This document shows, in pieces, positions 1-8,720 of a DNA stretch of 64,000 nt (its first letter is position 1; each line of letters starts with the position of its first letter). Location: positions 4,216,001 to 4,280,000 of the forward strand of contig NZ_JAPEOB010000001.1 in NCBI RefSeq assembly GCF_026341775.1, given 5' to 3'. Origin of the DNA: Streptomyces sp. NBC_00654 (GTDB taxonomy: Bacteria; Actinomycetota; Actinomycetes; Streptomycetales; Streptomycetaceae). Under the pieces are notes generated by a model. That model saw only the letters and a program-made list of their open reading frames with translations. It was not told where the DNA came from and ran no database searches. The translations under genes and the position numbers were made by a program.

Positions 1-1
1 G

Positions 2-670
2 GGCCGTCAGGAGTTCGCCGCGGCGATGGCGTGCGGGGTGGAGGATCTGCCGGGTGGCGAGGGATGGGGCTCGGAGATCCTGAACGGTTTCAGCTCGCAC
101 CTGGGTACGCACGTGGACGCGCCGCTGCACTACGGATCGACCTGCGAGGGCCGCCCCGCACGCACCATTACCGACATTGCGCTCCGGGAGCTGTGGTGCG
201 AGGCGGTCGTGCTGGATCTACGTGGCCGATGCACGGCAAACACCGCGATCCCGGTATCGGCGCTCCGGGACGCCGTCGACGAGATCGGCGGAGCGGTGCC
301 GCGGAACGGGGCGGTGCTGCTGCGCACGGGCCAGGAAGAGTTCGGGCTGCGGGACGCGGAGTTCTTCCAGTATCCGGGAATGAGCCGGGAGGGGACCCTG
401 TTCCTGGCCGAACTGGGCGCGAAGGTGCTCGGCTCCGACGCCGCAGGCTGGGACCTGCCCTTCCCGGTGATGGCCGAGGCGTTCCGGGCCAGTGGCGACA
501 ACGCGGTGCTGTGGGACGGGCACCGGGCGGGCCGTGAGCGGGAAGTCTTCATCGTCCAACAGCTGGCCAACCTGGCCGCGCTCCCCCCGACCGGTTTCCG
601 GGTCGCGTTCTTCCCCCTGAAGCTCGCCCGCGCCAGCGCGGCCCCCGCTCGCGTCGTCGCGTTCGTATGA
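2..670 (+). CDS. cyclase family protein (kynurenine formamidase-like metal hydrolase), 5' end cut by the window
   Basis: The frame is open to the left edge, so the true start lies outside the window; at least 222 residues are visible. The signature HLGTHVDAPLH near the N-terminal side matches the HxGTHxDxPxH metal-binding motif of the cyclase/kynurenine formamidase family (PF04199), which hydrolyses amides or lactone-like bonds using a bound divalent metal. The stop is followed 26 bases later by the start of a fumarylacetoacetate-hydrolase-family gene on the same strand. A joint operon for breakdown of a cyclic or aromatic acid is likely. The substrate cannot be told from sequence. Confidence 0.85.
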   Translation, partial: GRQEFAAAMACGVEDLPGGEGWGSEILNGFSSHLGTHVDAPLHYGSTCEGRPARTITDIALRELWCEAVVLDLRGRCTANTAIPVSALRDAVDEIGGAVPRNGAVLLRTGQEEFGLRDAEFFQYPGMSREGTLFLAELGAKVLGSDAAGWDLPFPVMAEAFRASGDNAVLWDGHRAGREREVFIVQQLANLAALPPTGFRVAFFPLKLARASAAPARVVAFV

Positions 671-696
671 CCTGCTGATCCCCCCCTGAGGAGTTT

Positions 697-1635
697 GTGA
701 TGAAACTGGCCACTGTCATCCATGACACGGGCGAGCACCCTGCGGCGGTACTCGAAGAAGAGCGCCGCGTCATCCTGCTCGACCGCGCAGCCCGCATCCT
801 GTCACCCGAGCCCGATCCGACGCTGCAGTCAGTGCTGGCGATCATTGAGGGAGGAGCCGCGGCCCGCGCCGCGGCCGACCGTATCGTCGCCGATCCGCCG
901 GAGGAAGCCGTCGTGCGGTTCGACGACGTGGTGTGGCGGTCCCCGCTGCCCCGCCCCCCGCAGATACGGGACTTCGGCGGTTTCATGGACCATTTCCGCA
1001 ATGCTCGCGCACGTATGGAGGGCGTACCGGTTGAGCGCGTCGAACTGCCGCCCATTCAACAGGAACGCCCTCTGTACTACGTCGCCAACCGACTGGCGGT
1101 AGCCGGACACGAAGCCGAGGTGCGCTGGCCGCTCTACTCCTCAGTGATCGACTACGAACTGGAGTTCGCCTGCGTGCTCGGCCGCGGAGGCATGGACATC
1201 ACCCGTGAAGCGGCGGGGTCCCACATCTTCGGCTACACCATCTTCAACGACTTCACCGCCCGCGACACCCAACGGGAGGAGATCTCCACCGGTCTCGGGC
1301 TGAGCAAGAGCAAGGACTTCGCCGACGCGAACGTCCTGGGCCCGTGGATCGTCACCGCTGACGAACTGGGTGACCCGTATCAGCTTCAGATGACCGCGCG
1401 GATCAACGGCGTCGAAGTCAGCCGCGGCACCAGCGCGGACATGGACCACACCTTCGCCGACATGATCGCCTTCACCTCCACCAGCACTCGGCTGTATCCG
1501 GGCGAGGTGCTGTGCTCCGGCACCGTACCCACCGGCTGCGGCGTGGAGCACGGCAGGTTCCTCCAGCCGGGCGACACCGTCGAACTGGAAGTGTCCGGCA
1601 TAGGCGTCCTGCGCAACAAGGTCATCACGACATGA
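697..1635 (+). CDS. fumarylacetoacetate hydrolase family protein
   Basis: This 312-residue protein fits the FAH superfamily: an N-terminal part (about 1-90), then the catalytic fold with the acidic metal-site pattern VIDYELEF around residues 149-156 and the downstream GYTIFNDFTARD segment typical of FAH-family hydrolases and decarboxylases. Members cleave C-C bonds of acylpyruvates or open-ring aromatic catabolites with Mg2+ or Ca2+. The ATG at 697 has a GAGGAG-type ribosome site about 6 bases upstream. Its stop overlaps the thiolase start (ATGA), so the two are translationally coupled. The exact substrate is not deducible. Confidence 0.9.
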   Translation: MMKLATVIHDTGEHPAAVLEEERRVILLDRAARILSPEPDPTLQSVLAIIEGGAAARAAADRIVADPPEEAVVRFDDVVWRSPLPRPPQIRDFGGFMDHFRNARARMEGVPVERVELPPIQQERPLYYVANRLAVAGHEAEVRWPLYSSVIDYELEFACVLGRGGMDITREAAGSHIFGYTIFNDFTARDTQREEISTGLGLSKSKDFADANVLGPWIVTADELGDPYQLQMTARINGVEVSRGTSADMDHTFADMIAFTSTSTRLYPGEVLCSGTVPTGCGVEHGRFLQPGDTVELEVSGIGVLRNKVITT

Positions 1636-2891
1636 GCGCGCCCGCCCGTCCAACCGCCGCCGACGACATCGTCATTCTGGGCGTCGGCTCCACCCCGTTC
1701 GGCCGGCACCCCGACCGTACCGCCTCCGACCTGGCCCGACAGGCGGTGACCGAAGCACTCGCCGACGGACAGGTCTCGCGCGACGAGATCGGGGCGGTCT
1801 TCTATGCCAATGTCAGCCAGAAGGCCCTCGACGGCCAGCACATGATCCCCGGCCAGGTGTCGCTGCGCCCCCTGGGCCTCACGCACGCTCCGCTCGTCAA
1901 TGTCGAGAACGCCTGCGCGGGCGGCGCCACCGCCCTGTGGCTGGCAGTCTCCCACGTACGCGCGGGCCTGTCCGATGCCGCCCTCGCCGTCGGCGTCGAC
2001 AAACTCGTGTGCGCCGACCCGGCGCGCGGGCTGGCGGTCTTCGACGGGGCCATGGATGTACAGCACCGCGAAGAGACCCTCGCCGCGCTCCGCAACCTGT
2101 CCGGCGCCACAGTCACGGACGACGACAGCGCGGGCCGATCGGTGTTCATGGACATCTACGCTTCACTGGCCCGCGCCCACATGCAGAAGTTCGCCACCAC
2201 CCGCGAGCAACTCGCCTTCGTCGCCGCCAAGAACCACACCCACTCCGTGCACAACCCCCGCGCCCACTACCGCAAGGCGCTGACCCCTGAAGAGATCCTC
2301 GCCGCGCGGGAGGTGGCATGGCCTCTGACCGTTCCCATGTGCTCGCCGGTCAGTGACGGGGCCGCAGCGGTCGTGGTCATGCGCGCCGAGGCCGCCGGCA
2401 CCCGCGCCGGGTACGACCGGGCTGTGCGGGTTCTGGCCACCGCCCTTGTCTCCGGCAGCGACCGCACCGCCGAGCAGCCAGAGGAACACATCGGCCGCAG
2501 AGCAGCACTCGCCGCCTATGAACAGGCAGGTATCACCCCGGCCGACATCGATGTCGCCGAGGTGCACGACGCCACGGCCTTCGGAGAGATCCAGCAAGTC
2601 GAGAATCTCGGATTCTGCGCCATCGGCGACGGCGGCCGCTGGTCTCTCTCGGGAGCCGGCGCACTCGGCGGCACTCTCCCGGTCAACCCCTCCGGCGGCC
2701 TGGTGTCCCGCGGACACCCCGTCTCAGCCACCGGCCTCGCGCAGATATACGAACTCGTTGGCCAGCTACGCGGCGAAGCCGGTGCCCGGCAAGTCGCCGG
2801 AGCACGAGTCGCCGCCGCGGAGAACGGCGGCGGCCTCTACGGCATCGAGGAAGCCGTCGCCGCAGTCACCCTCCTGGGAGCAATCCGATGA
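1632..2891 (+). CDS. thiolase / acetyl-CoA acetyltransferase-like protein (SCP-x or lipid-transfer type)
   Basis: A 419-residue thiolase-fold protein. The nucleophilic cysteine lies in NVENACAGG (Cys95), and the C-terminal GHPVSATG block supplies the second conserved site. The sequence resembles the SCP-x/lipid-transfer thiolases of actinobacteria more than the degradative FadA type, because the middle is short and the NPSGGLVSRGHP motif is present. The frame is open further upstream, but the ATG at 1632 is chosen because it overlaps the preceding stop as ATGA and starts the conserved domain. It also overlaps the downstream ligase gene by four bases. Probable role: CoA-dependent chain cleavage or retro-Claisen step after ligase activation. 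Confidence 0.9.
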   Translation: MSAPARPTAADDIVILGVGSTPFGRHPDRTASDLARQAVTEALADGQVSRDEIGAVFYANVSQKALDGQHMIPGQVSLRPLGLTHAPLVNVENACAGGATALWLAVSHVRAGLSDAALAVGVDKLVCADPARGLAVFDGAMDVQHREETLAALRNLSGATVTDDDSAGRSVFMDIYASLARAHMQKFATTREQLAFVAAKNHTHSVHNPRAHYRKALTPEEILAAREVAWPLTVPMCSPVSDGAAAVVVMRAEAAGTRAGYDRAVRVLATALVSGSDRTAEQPEEHIGRRAALAAYEQAGITPADIDVAEVHDATAFGEIQQVENLGFCAIGDGGRWSLSGAGALGGTLPVNPSGGLVSRGHPVSATGLAQIYELVGQLRGEAGARQVAGARVAAAENGGGLYGIEEAVAAVTLLGAIR

Positions 2892-4417
2892 ACGCGCCCC
2901 TGACCACGCCACAGGACTCACTCCACAGCGCCCCCGGCTACGCCCAACTGATCCTGACCGCACTCCGGCGCCGCCCCGACCACCTGGCATTCCGCTGGCG
3001 GGAGGACGACCGAGAACGATCACTGACCTACCAGGCCACCGCAGACATGATCGAGCGGACCGCCGCAGCCCTCGCCCGCCTCCGGCCGGTACCCGGAAGC
3101 GCGGTCGCGCTGCTCACCGGCCCCAGACCCGAAGCCTTCGTCGTCATGGCAGCCGCCTGTCTGGCGGGCATCCGTTTCGCGGCCCTGCACCCGCTCGGCA
3201 ACAGTGAGAACGACGCCTACGTGCTGCGTGACAGCGGCGCCGGACTTCTCATCGTCGACGAGGCTCGGTTCGCCGGCCGCGCCGCCGCGGCCCGCGCCGG
3301 AACCGAGGTCGTTTCCCTCTCCGTTCTCTCCGATCTCGCCGAACGCACACCCCCCGCAGCGGTGGACCCTCTCGCGGAAGCCTGCTACCTCTTCTACACC
3401 GGCGGCACCACCGGAGAGCCCAAGGGCGTAGTACTCGGTGACCGCTCCCTGGCGGCGAACGCGTGGGCCTGCACCACGTGGGCCTGGCCGGAGAAGACGA
3501 CCTTCCTCATCACCACTCCGATGTCCCACGCGGCCGGTCTTCTCGTAGCACCCGGCTTTCTACGCGGCGCAACTTTCGTCATCCATCCGGGATTCGACCC
3601 CGACGAAGTCATCGACGCGATCGAGGAAGGCGGCGTGAACACCACCTTCCTCGTGCCGACCATGCTCTACACGCTCCTCGACCACCCCCGGACAACCGGC
3701 GCCGATCTGTCGGGCCTGCGATGGATCCTCTATGGCGCCGCCCCCATCGACCGGGCCCGCCTGGTACAGGCCGGAGACCGATTCGGCCCGATCCTCAGCC
3801 AGCACTACGGGCAGGCCGAAGCGCCCAACGCACTGACGGTCCTGGACCCTGACGAACACCTCAGCGACGACCCGGCCGTACTCACCAGTTGCGGACGGCC
3901 GATGCCGGGAAACGAGATCATCCTGATCGATCCCGCCGGCCACCCGGTCGCCACCGGCGAACCGGGCGAGTTGTGCGTACGGGGTCCCCTGGTCATGAAC
4001 GGCTACTGGAACAAGCCGGACCAGACCCGTGCTGCGCTGCAGGACGGCTGGCTGCACACGGGAGACATCGCACGAGCGGATTCCACGGGCCTCCTGACCA
4101 TCGTCGACCGCATCAAGGACACCATCATCACTGGTGGATTCAATGTCTACCCTCGTGAAGTCGAAGACGCCCTCGCAGGCCACCCTGCCGTCGCCCACTG
4201 TGCCGTTTACGGAGTGCCCGATCCTCAATGGGGCGAAGCGGTCGTCGCCGCCGTTGTACTCCGCTCCGGGTTCCCTGCCACTCCCACCGAACTGGCCGCC
4301 CATGTACGCGAGGCCAAAGGCGCCGTCTGGGCGCCCAAACGGGTGCGTCTGTGCGCCGAACTGCCGCATACCGCCCTCGGGAAGATCGACAAGAAGGCAC
4401 TGCGCAGCAGCTCCTGA
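2888..4417 (+). CDS. AMP-dependent acyl-CoA synthetase/ligase
   Basis: A 509-residue adenylate-forming enzyme (ANL superfamily) that activates a carboxylic acid to the acyl-AMP and then the CoA thioester. Visible motifs in order are the P-loop-like YTGGTTGEPKG near residue 170, the YGQAEAP block, GWLHTGDIAR, the hinge DRIKDTIITGGFNVYP and the C-terminal catalytic lysine in LGKIDKKALR. Length is usual for the family. The start overlaps the thiolase stop as ATGA, making this the last gene of a coupled set of four. It should supply the CoA ester used by the thiolase. The acid substrate is unknown. Confidence 0.93.
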   Translation: MNAPLTTPQDSLHSAPGYAQLILTALRRRPDHLAFRWREDDRERSLTYQATADMIERTAAALARLRPVPGSAVALLTGPRPEAFVVMAAACLAGIRFAALHPLGNSENDAYVLRDSGAGLLIVDEARFAGRAAAARAGTEVVSLSVLSDLAERTPPAAVDPLAEACYLFYTGGTTGEPKGVVLGDRSLAANAWACTTWAWPEKTTFLITTPMSHAAGLLVAPGFLRGATFVIHPGFDPDEVIDAIEEGGVNTTFLVPTMLYTLLDHPRTTGADLSGLRWILYGAAPIDRARLVQAGDRFGPILSQHYGQAEAPNALTVLDPDEHLSDDPAVLTSCGRPMPGNEIILIDPAGHPVATGEPGELCVRGPLVMNGYWNKPDQTRAALQDGWLHTGDIARADSTGLLTIVDRIKDTIITGGFNVYPREVEDALAGHPAVAHCAVYGVPDPQWGEAVVAAVVLRSGFPATPTELAAHVREAKGAVWAPKRVRLCAELPHTALGKIDKKALRSSS

Positions 4418-4870
4418 CCCGACTTCAGTGCCTGATCTGTGCCATCGGCGTCGATGAGGAGTCGATGGCCCGGGCCCGGCGCCGAGTGCTCGGGGACGGT
4501 CGGAGCCACTGGCACTCGGACACCTCGGCCACCGCCCGATGAGCACCGGAACCGTCCGGAAGCTGAACTGCGGGCTCGACGCCCTGCTCGCGACGGCTCC
4601 TGCAAGCCCGGCGACATCGACCGGGACGCCGACGGCCTCGGACGCGACCGTGTCCAAACCGAGGTGCTCGGCGACGGCTCGGGTGGCGGTCACGCACACC
4701 GGGGCCGTCGACAAGCACGGCCGCCCGGCGAAGGATCACCGGTTCGGCGAGTACTCCACGCACGACCCCGGCACCCAGCCCGGCGCGTACGAGACGAAAC
4801 GCGACGTCGGCTTCACCCCGCCGCGCGACCAGGACCTGACCGCCCCGGGCCTCGGCCGGGCCGCCTGAAC
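4418..4870 (+). other. gap between ligase and flavin reductase; possible decayed coding remnant
   Basis: No intact gene is recognised. A plus-strand frame covering about 4690-4868 has strongly coding-like codon use (almost all third positions G or C) and ends at a stop at 4866-4868. A second plus-strand frame looks coding-like just before it, so a frameshifted 3' remnant of a gene is plausible. It matches no family I know. The convergent flavin reductase begins its stop at 4871. Confidence 0.3.
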
Positions 4871-5566
4871 TCAGATGGGCGCGGTGCCGGCGAGCGCGCG
4901 CTCCGCGGCAGGACCGCCGGGGCTGCGCGGTGTCCGGGTGCGGTAGGAATGGCCGCGTTCCGGACCGAGTCCGAAGTAGTGGCGGAAGTTGTAGATGAGA
5001 GGGCTCCAAGCGGCGGGGTCGATGTGGTCGGTGCCGGGAACGACGATGCGGGAGTCGGCGTGGACCTTGTGTACGACGGCCTCGACGATGACGAATTCCC
5101 CGGAGACGTCCGGCTGCACCCGCTCCGCGCGGGCTTCCAGCTGGATCGGGCATTCGGCGACACGAGGCGGTCGGACCAGGTGGGACGGGTTGCCGGTCAG
5201 GCCGGCTGCGGTGAACTTGTCCGGCTCGAAGCGGCAGCCCTCGGCCTTGGTCGATGGCACTGGGTTCCGGCCGGTCAGTGGCGCCAGTCTCTCCACCGCC
5301 GGCCACTGGGAGGGGGCCGGCAGGTTGATCACCAGCTCGGGCCGGCTGCCGAGGTTGTGCGCGGTCTGCCCGTCGCGGCCCAGTCCGATCACGACCGTCT
5401 GTCCGAGTGCCCATGCGGAGGATATCGGGGCGAGATTGAACGAGCCGTCCTGATTCTCCGTCGACAGGAGTACCACCGGCGTCCCGAAGTACAAGACGCT
5501 CGGCTCGATCTCCAGGTGGGTGACGACGGTCCCTGCGGGCAGAGTGCTGGTAGGCGATGTGTGCAT
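4871..5566 (-). CDS. flavin reductase-like domain protein
   Basis: A 231-residue protein with the FMN-binding split-barrel fold of flavin reductases: N-terminal VLYFGTPVVLLST, then SFNLAPISSAWALG, then GRDGQTAHNL and PELVINLP, which are the FMN-phosphate and isoalloxazine contact regions of the family. It would reduce FMN/FAD with NAD(P)H or act as an FMN-dependent oxidoreductase. The ATG at 5566 is chosen because the domain begins right after it; the longer open frame upstream runs into the divergent regulator gene. The neighbouring divergent ArsR-type gene at 5608 is its likely regulator. Confidence 0.87.
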   Translation of the reverse strand: MHTSPTSTLPAGTVVTHLEIEPSVLYFGTPVVLLSTENQDGSFNLAPISSAWALGQTVVIGLGRDGQTAHNLGSRPELVINLPAPSQWPAVERLAPLTGRNPVPSTKAEGCRFEPDKFTAAGLTGNPSHLVRPPRVAECPIQLEARAERVQPDVSGEFVIVEAVVHKVHADSRIVVPGTDHIDPAAWSPLIYNFRHYFGLGPERGHSYRTRTPRSPGGPAAERALAGTAPI

Positions 5567-5607
5567 GGTGGGCAGCCTAAATTCGGGTCGCTTCGGCCGG
5601 GGCCGAA

Positions 5608-6051
5608 GTGTCACGGGTGACAACGGACCGCATGAACACACGGCGCGCACACGCGACCGGCCCCGATCTGGCCTCCGTGGCCAGGCTGCTGGCCGATGGC
5701 ATACGGGCGGCCTTGCGGCGACTGGCCCTGCTCGACGGCCGGGCATGGACGGCAACGGAAGTGGCGCGTCGTGCGGGGGGTGGCGCGTCGTGCGGGGGGT
5801 GGCGCGTCGTGCGGGGGGTGGCGCCCTCGACCGCGACCGAGCACTTGCACGCGCTCGTGCGCGGAAACCTGCTTGCCGAGGAACGGCAGGGCCGCCACCA
5901 CTACCTGCGTCTGGCCGGTCCGCACGTAGCCGAGCTGATCGAGAGCCTCGCCGCCACGGCACCCGACCGCGCCCCGGCACCCCGCTCCCTGTCGGCGGCG
6001 TTGTCAGTACCAGGTGGCAGGATGCCGTGCTATGACCGCACCGATCAGTGA
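5608..6051 (+). CDS. ArsR-type HTH regulator with repeat-expanded HTH and shortened C-terminus; probably impaired
   Basis: The frame encodes 147 residues (GTG at 5608; an in-frame ATG at 5632 is an alternative start). It matches ArsR-family regulators: the dimer/HTH part DLASVARLLADG, then WTATEVARRAG and APSTATEHLHALV, then the wing ERQGRHHYLRLAGP. A 13-residue stretch rich in Gly, Arg and Val interrupts the turn between the two HTH helices. It is produced by the 19-bp tandem repeats at 5762-5818. The C-terminus stops shortly after the wing, where relatives usually carry a further domain, and the next gene starts inside its end. It is divergent from the flavin reductase. Function is doubtful with the DNA-reading turn enlarged. 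Confidence 0.65.
   Translation: MSRVTTDRMNTRRAHATGPDLASVARLLADGIRAALRRLALLDGRAWTATEVARRAGGGASCGGWRVVRGVAPSTATEHLHALVRGNLLAEERQGRHHYLRLAGPHVAELIESLAATAPDRAPAPRSLSAALSVPGGRMPCYDRTDQ
5762..5818. repeat. three perfect tandem copies of a 19-bp unit inside the ArsR-type gene
   Basis: The units at 5762-5780, 5781-5799 and 5800-5818 are identical and each ends in six G. Removing two units plus one G would restore an uninterrupted HTH, so the net expansion is 39 bp (13 codons) and the frame is kept. Slippage at such a GC-rich repeat could switch the frame on and off. Confidence 0.95.
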
Positions 6052-6676
6052 GTCGTGGACGCGAATCGAGAACTGGCTGGCCGAGCACGCCCCGGCGACC
6101 TACGCCGCGCTGGCGCCGCCCGCGGATCCGGCGGACATCGCCGCGACCGAACGCGTCATCGGCCGGCCACTGCTGAAGCCCTTGGTGATGTCGCTGCTGC
6201 GGCACGATGGTCTCCCCGATCAGCGGGGCTCGCTGCTGCCAGGGTTCTACAGACCGATGAGTGCACGCGAGATAGCGGCCGCGTGGCAACTTTTCACCGG
6301 ATTCTACGACAAGCGCACGGCGGATGAGGAAGGAGAGGAGGCGGAGTACGACTTCATGAAGATCGGGGTCAGCAGCCTCCTGTACGGACATCCGCAGGTG
6401 ATCCCCATCGCGCGGAACGTCGGCGGGGGTTGCCTCGTACTGGACCACCGTCCCGAGATCGACCGGGGGCGCGTCCACGAAGCCGAGGCCGTGGAAGGCG
6501 TTATGCGCGTATCACACGAGATGTGGACGTCCCTGCCGCTGCTCATGGAGGCGATCGTCACGTCTCTCGAGACCAACCAGCCCCTCAATGGCTACACGCC
6601 GGTAGTTGACGAGGAGCAGAGGCTGGACTGGAACTACATACCGCTGCGCAGTGACCGGACCTTGCATCGGTCATGA
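6032..6676 (+). CDS. SMI1/KNR4 (SUKH) family protein
   Basis: A 214-residue protein resembling the SMI1/KNR4 superfamily. The N-terminal helix SESWTRIENWLAEHAP, the ATERVIGRPL segment, the LLRHDG turn, the long helix IAAAWQLF and the GGGCLVLDHRPEIDRG strand pair are typical. Members act as immunity proteins against toxins or as scaffold proteins of unknown role in actinobacteria. The ATG at 6032 is the start used by relatives and overlaps the 3' end of the ArsR-type gene. No toxin gene is seen beside it, so an immunity role is only a family-level guess. Confidence 0.8.
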   Translation: MTAPISESWTRIENWLAEHAPATYAALAPPADPADIAATERVIGRPLLKPLVMSLLRHDGLPDQRGSLLPGFYRPMSAREIAAAWQLFTGFYDKRTADEEGEEAEYDFMKIGVSSLLYGHPQVIPIARNVGGGCLVLDHRPEIDRGRVHEAEAVEGVMRVSHEMWTSLPLLMEAIVTSLETNQPLNGYTPVVDEEQRLDWNYIPLRSDRTLHRS

Positions 6677-6750
6677 CGCAGCAGCGGATAGTGAGGTCGG
6701 TGGAGCTGCTTCGGGGCGAGTGATCATGGCCCCGTAACTTTCCGGCGAGT

Positions 6751-6772
6751 CGGGCAGTGTGTGGACTGCCCG
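6751..6772. terminator. 8-bp perfect hairpin downstream of the SMI1 gene
   Basis: The arms 6751-6758 and 6765-6772 are exact complements around a 6-base loop, 75-96 bases after the SMI1 stop. It could end transcription of that gene or belong to the end of the neighbouring IS630 copy. There is no T-run. Confidence 0.45.
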
Positions 6773-6796
6773 TTACCTGACTTCGGCATATCTGGG

Positions 6797-7483
6797 TCAG
6801 TTCGGTCCTTCGAGAGCGAGGCCGGTTCCGGCGAGGAATCCGCCGAGGACGGCGTGCCAGTACTGCAGCGCATTGAGTCGCCTGCGGAGCACAGCCTCCA
6901 GCTCGCTGAGGGCGCGTGCGGCCAGGTTGGCCAGGCTCCACCTGATGCGCGCCCACAGGCCCTCGACCGGGTTGAGCTCGGGTGCGTATCCGGGCAGCAG
7001 GACCACTGTCAGCCAGTCCCGCTCGGAGGGTTCTACCTCCGGCCAGTTCACCTCCCGCCATGCGGTGATCGCGTCCTCGTCGCGTTCGGCGGCGGGCCGG
7101 GCGGGCATCTGCACGCTGTAGCCCATGCGATGCAGCAGCCGAGTGACCCCGGAGACGCTGTAGGAGAAGTGGAACTTCCGCCCAATCAGCGTGCGTACCC
7201 GGGCGGCAGTCCATACCTGGTCATCCGCCCAGCCGTGCGCGGCCGGCCCCTCCTCCAGCCACATCGCGAGCTCGGCCTGCAGGTGTGGGCCGAGGTGGCG
7301 GTCGTAGCCGGAGGGGCCCTTGGAACGCAGCGCCTCGCGTCCGCCCGCCCTCCAGCTACGGCGCCACTGGTAGACCGACTTCTCACTCACCCGTAACTCC
7401 CGTGCGATGCACGGGACTTCCCCGTCCTCCTCGAAGAGGTCAACGGCCCGCATCACCGGTCCCGGCACAGATCCAGACCCCAA
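6797..7483 (-). pseudogene. IS630-family transposase with a large internal deletion
   Basis: The 228-residue frame starts with the IS630-type helix-turn-helix (IARELRVSEKSVYQWRRSW), continues through the HGWADDQVWTAARV and SVSGVTRLLHRMGY segments, then jumps from WREVNWPEVE directly to WLTVVLLPGYAPELNPVEG, the block around the last catalytic acid. About 100 residues holding the first two catalytic aspartates are missing, at about 7020-7045. The joint is in frame, but the protein cannot transpose. The neighbouring IS5-type remnant ends 11 bases away, so the two elements lie end to end. Confidence 0.85.
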
Positions 7484-7493
7484 GACGCCGAAG

Positions 7494-8628
7494 TCAGCAA
7501 GTCCGTTTCCGGTAGCGGCCTCGTCCGGGTTGCGTGAGGAAGCCTTGGCGGATGAGGCGTCCGAGGCGGCTGCGGGTGATGTTGACGGTCGCCTCGTCGG
7601 TGGGCATGCTGGGAAGTCCGTTCAGCTCGCGGGCTCTGAATGCCTGGTCGGGGAGCTGCTTGAAGGCGTTCACGATGGCCTGGTAGGCGGTGGGTGGATC
7701 GGGCTCGGTCCCCGGGTGGGACGCGTTGAGCCAGGAACTCGATGACGTTCACGCGGCCAGCCCGAGCGTGTCGCGTCAGGTGGGGGGCGGGTGTGGTGAG
7801 GCGGCGAGTCATGTTCGCGATGGAAGCCCAGTGGACGCGTGAGGCGGGGGTGCCGGGGCGGTGGCTGTACTCGCGGGCCAGGCGGCGATGCGACATCAAT
7901 GCGCCGTTGACCTGCTCGACCACCCACCGCTTGGGCTGCGGGACGAAACCCTTGCCCCCGTCTTCGGGGTTGCGGCGGACGACCTTGACGTCGATGTCCA
8001 TCAGCGCCCCGTGGATGATGACCTCGTCCTTGAAGCCCTGATCCACCAGGGCCTTCTCCCGGCGCATCCCGCACCGTTCGGCGGCCTGGTCAAGCAGGGG
8101 GGGGCGGGGTTGTCGTGGGTGGAGGCGGCCGGCACGACGACGCCGATGATCAGTCCCAGAACGTCTGCGGCCATTCCCCCGCTTGCGGCCCGACACCTTC
8201 TTGTTGGCGTCCAGTCCCGTCGTGGCCTTCGGGACACCGGCGGCCGCGCGAACGGACTGGGTGTCGATGATCACGAGGAATGGGTCCTCCAGCCGGCGGG
8301 CTCTCTCCCGCGCCTGGCAGCACAGGAGTTCCTGGATCGGCTGGTCGAGCCCGTCCTCGCGCCACAGGCGAAGTAGTAGAACACCGCCGACCAGGCCCGG
8401 GAAGTCATGGGGCGGATAGCGCCACTGGCAGCCCGTCCGGTTCTGACAGAAGATCGCGTTCACCGCCTCCCGTAGGTCACAGGACCCAGGATCTCCGGTC
8501 GCCGACCGCGTCACCCTGCCCCGCTTCCAGGCCGTGATCATCGGATCGATCGGCGCCCACTGCGCATCCGATAAATCGCTGGGGTACGGCTCTCTCTCCA
8601 CAGCCCGCATCTCAATGGACATGCCCAT
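7494..8628 (-). pseudogene. IS5-family transposase with three single-base frameshifts
   Basis: From the ATG at 8628 the product matches IS5-family DDE transposases: YPSDLSDAQW, the RTGCQWRYPP block, VIIDTQSVRAA (first Asp), KALVDQGFKDE (second Asp region) and WVVEQVNGALMSHRRL (Glu region). Reading continuously needs three one-base corrections, each an extra base in a G run on the coding strand: five C on the plus strand at 8176-8180, eight G at 8097-8104 and four C at 7710-7713. After the last correction the frame ends with a small basic module closing GRGRYRKRTC, whose relative recurs at 11,464-11,618. Not functional as read, unless the shifts are sequencing errors. Confidence 0.85.
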
Positions 8629-8720
8629 CAGGCGGCCCGCGCAGCGATCAGTACCACGATCGAGCGATCACATACCGGGGAAGATCGGGCTTAACGCTAT
8701 CTGAGGCCAACGTGAGCTGT

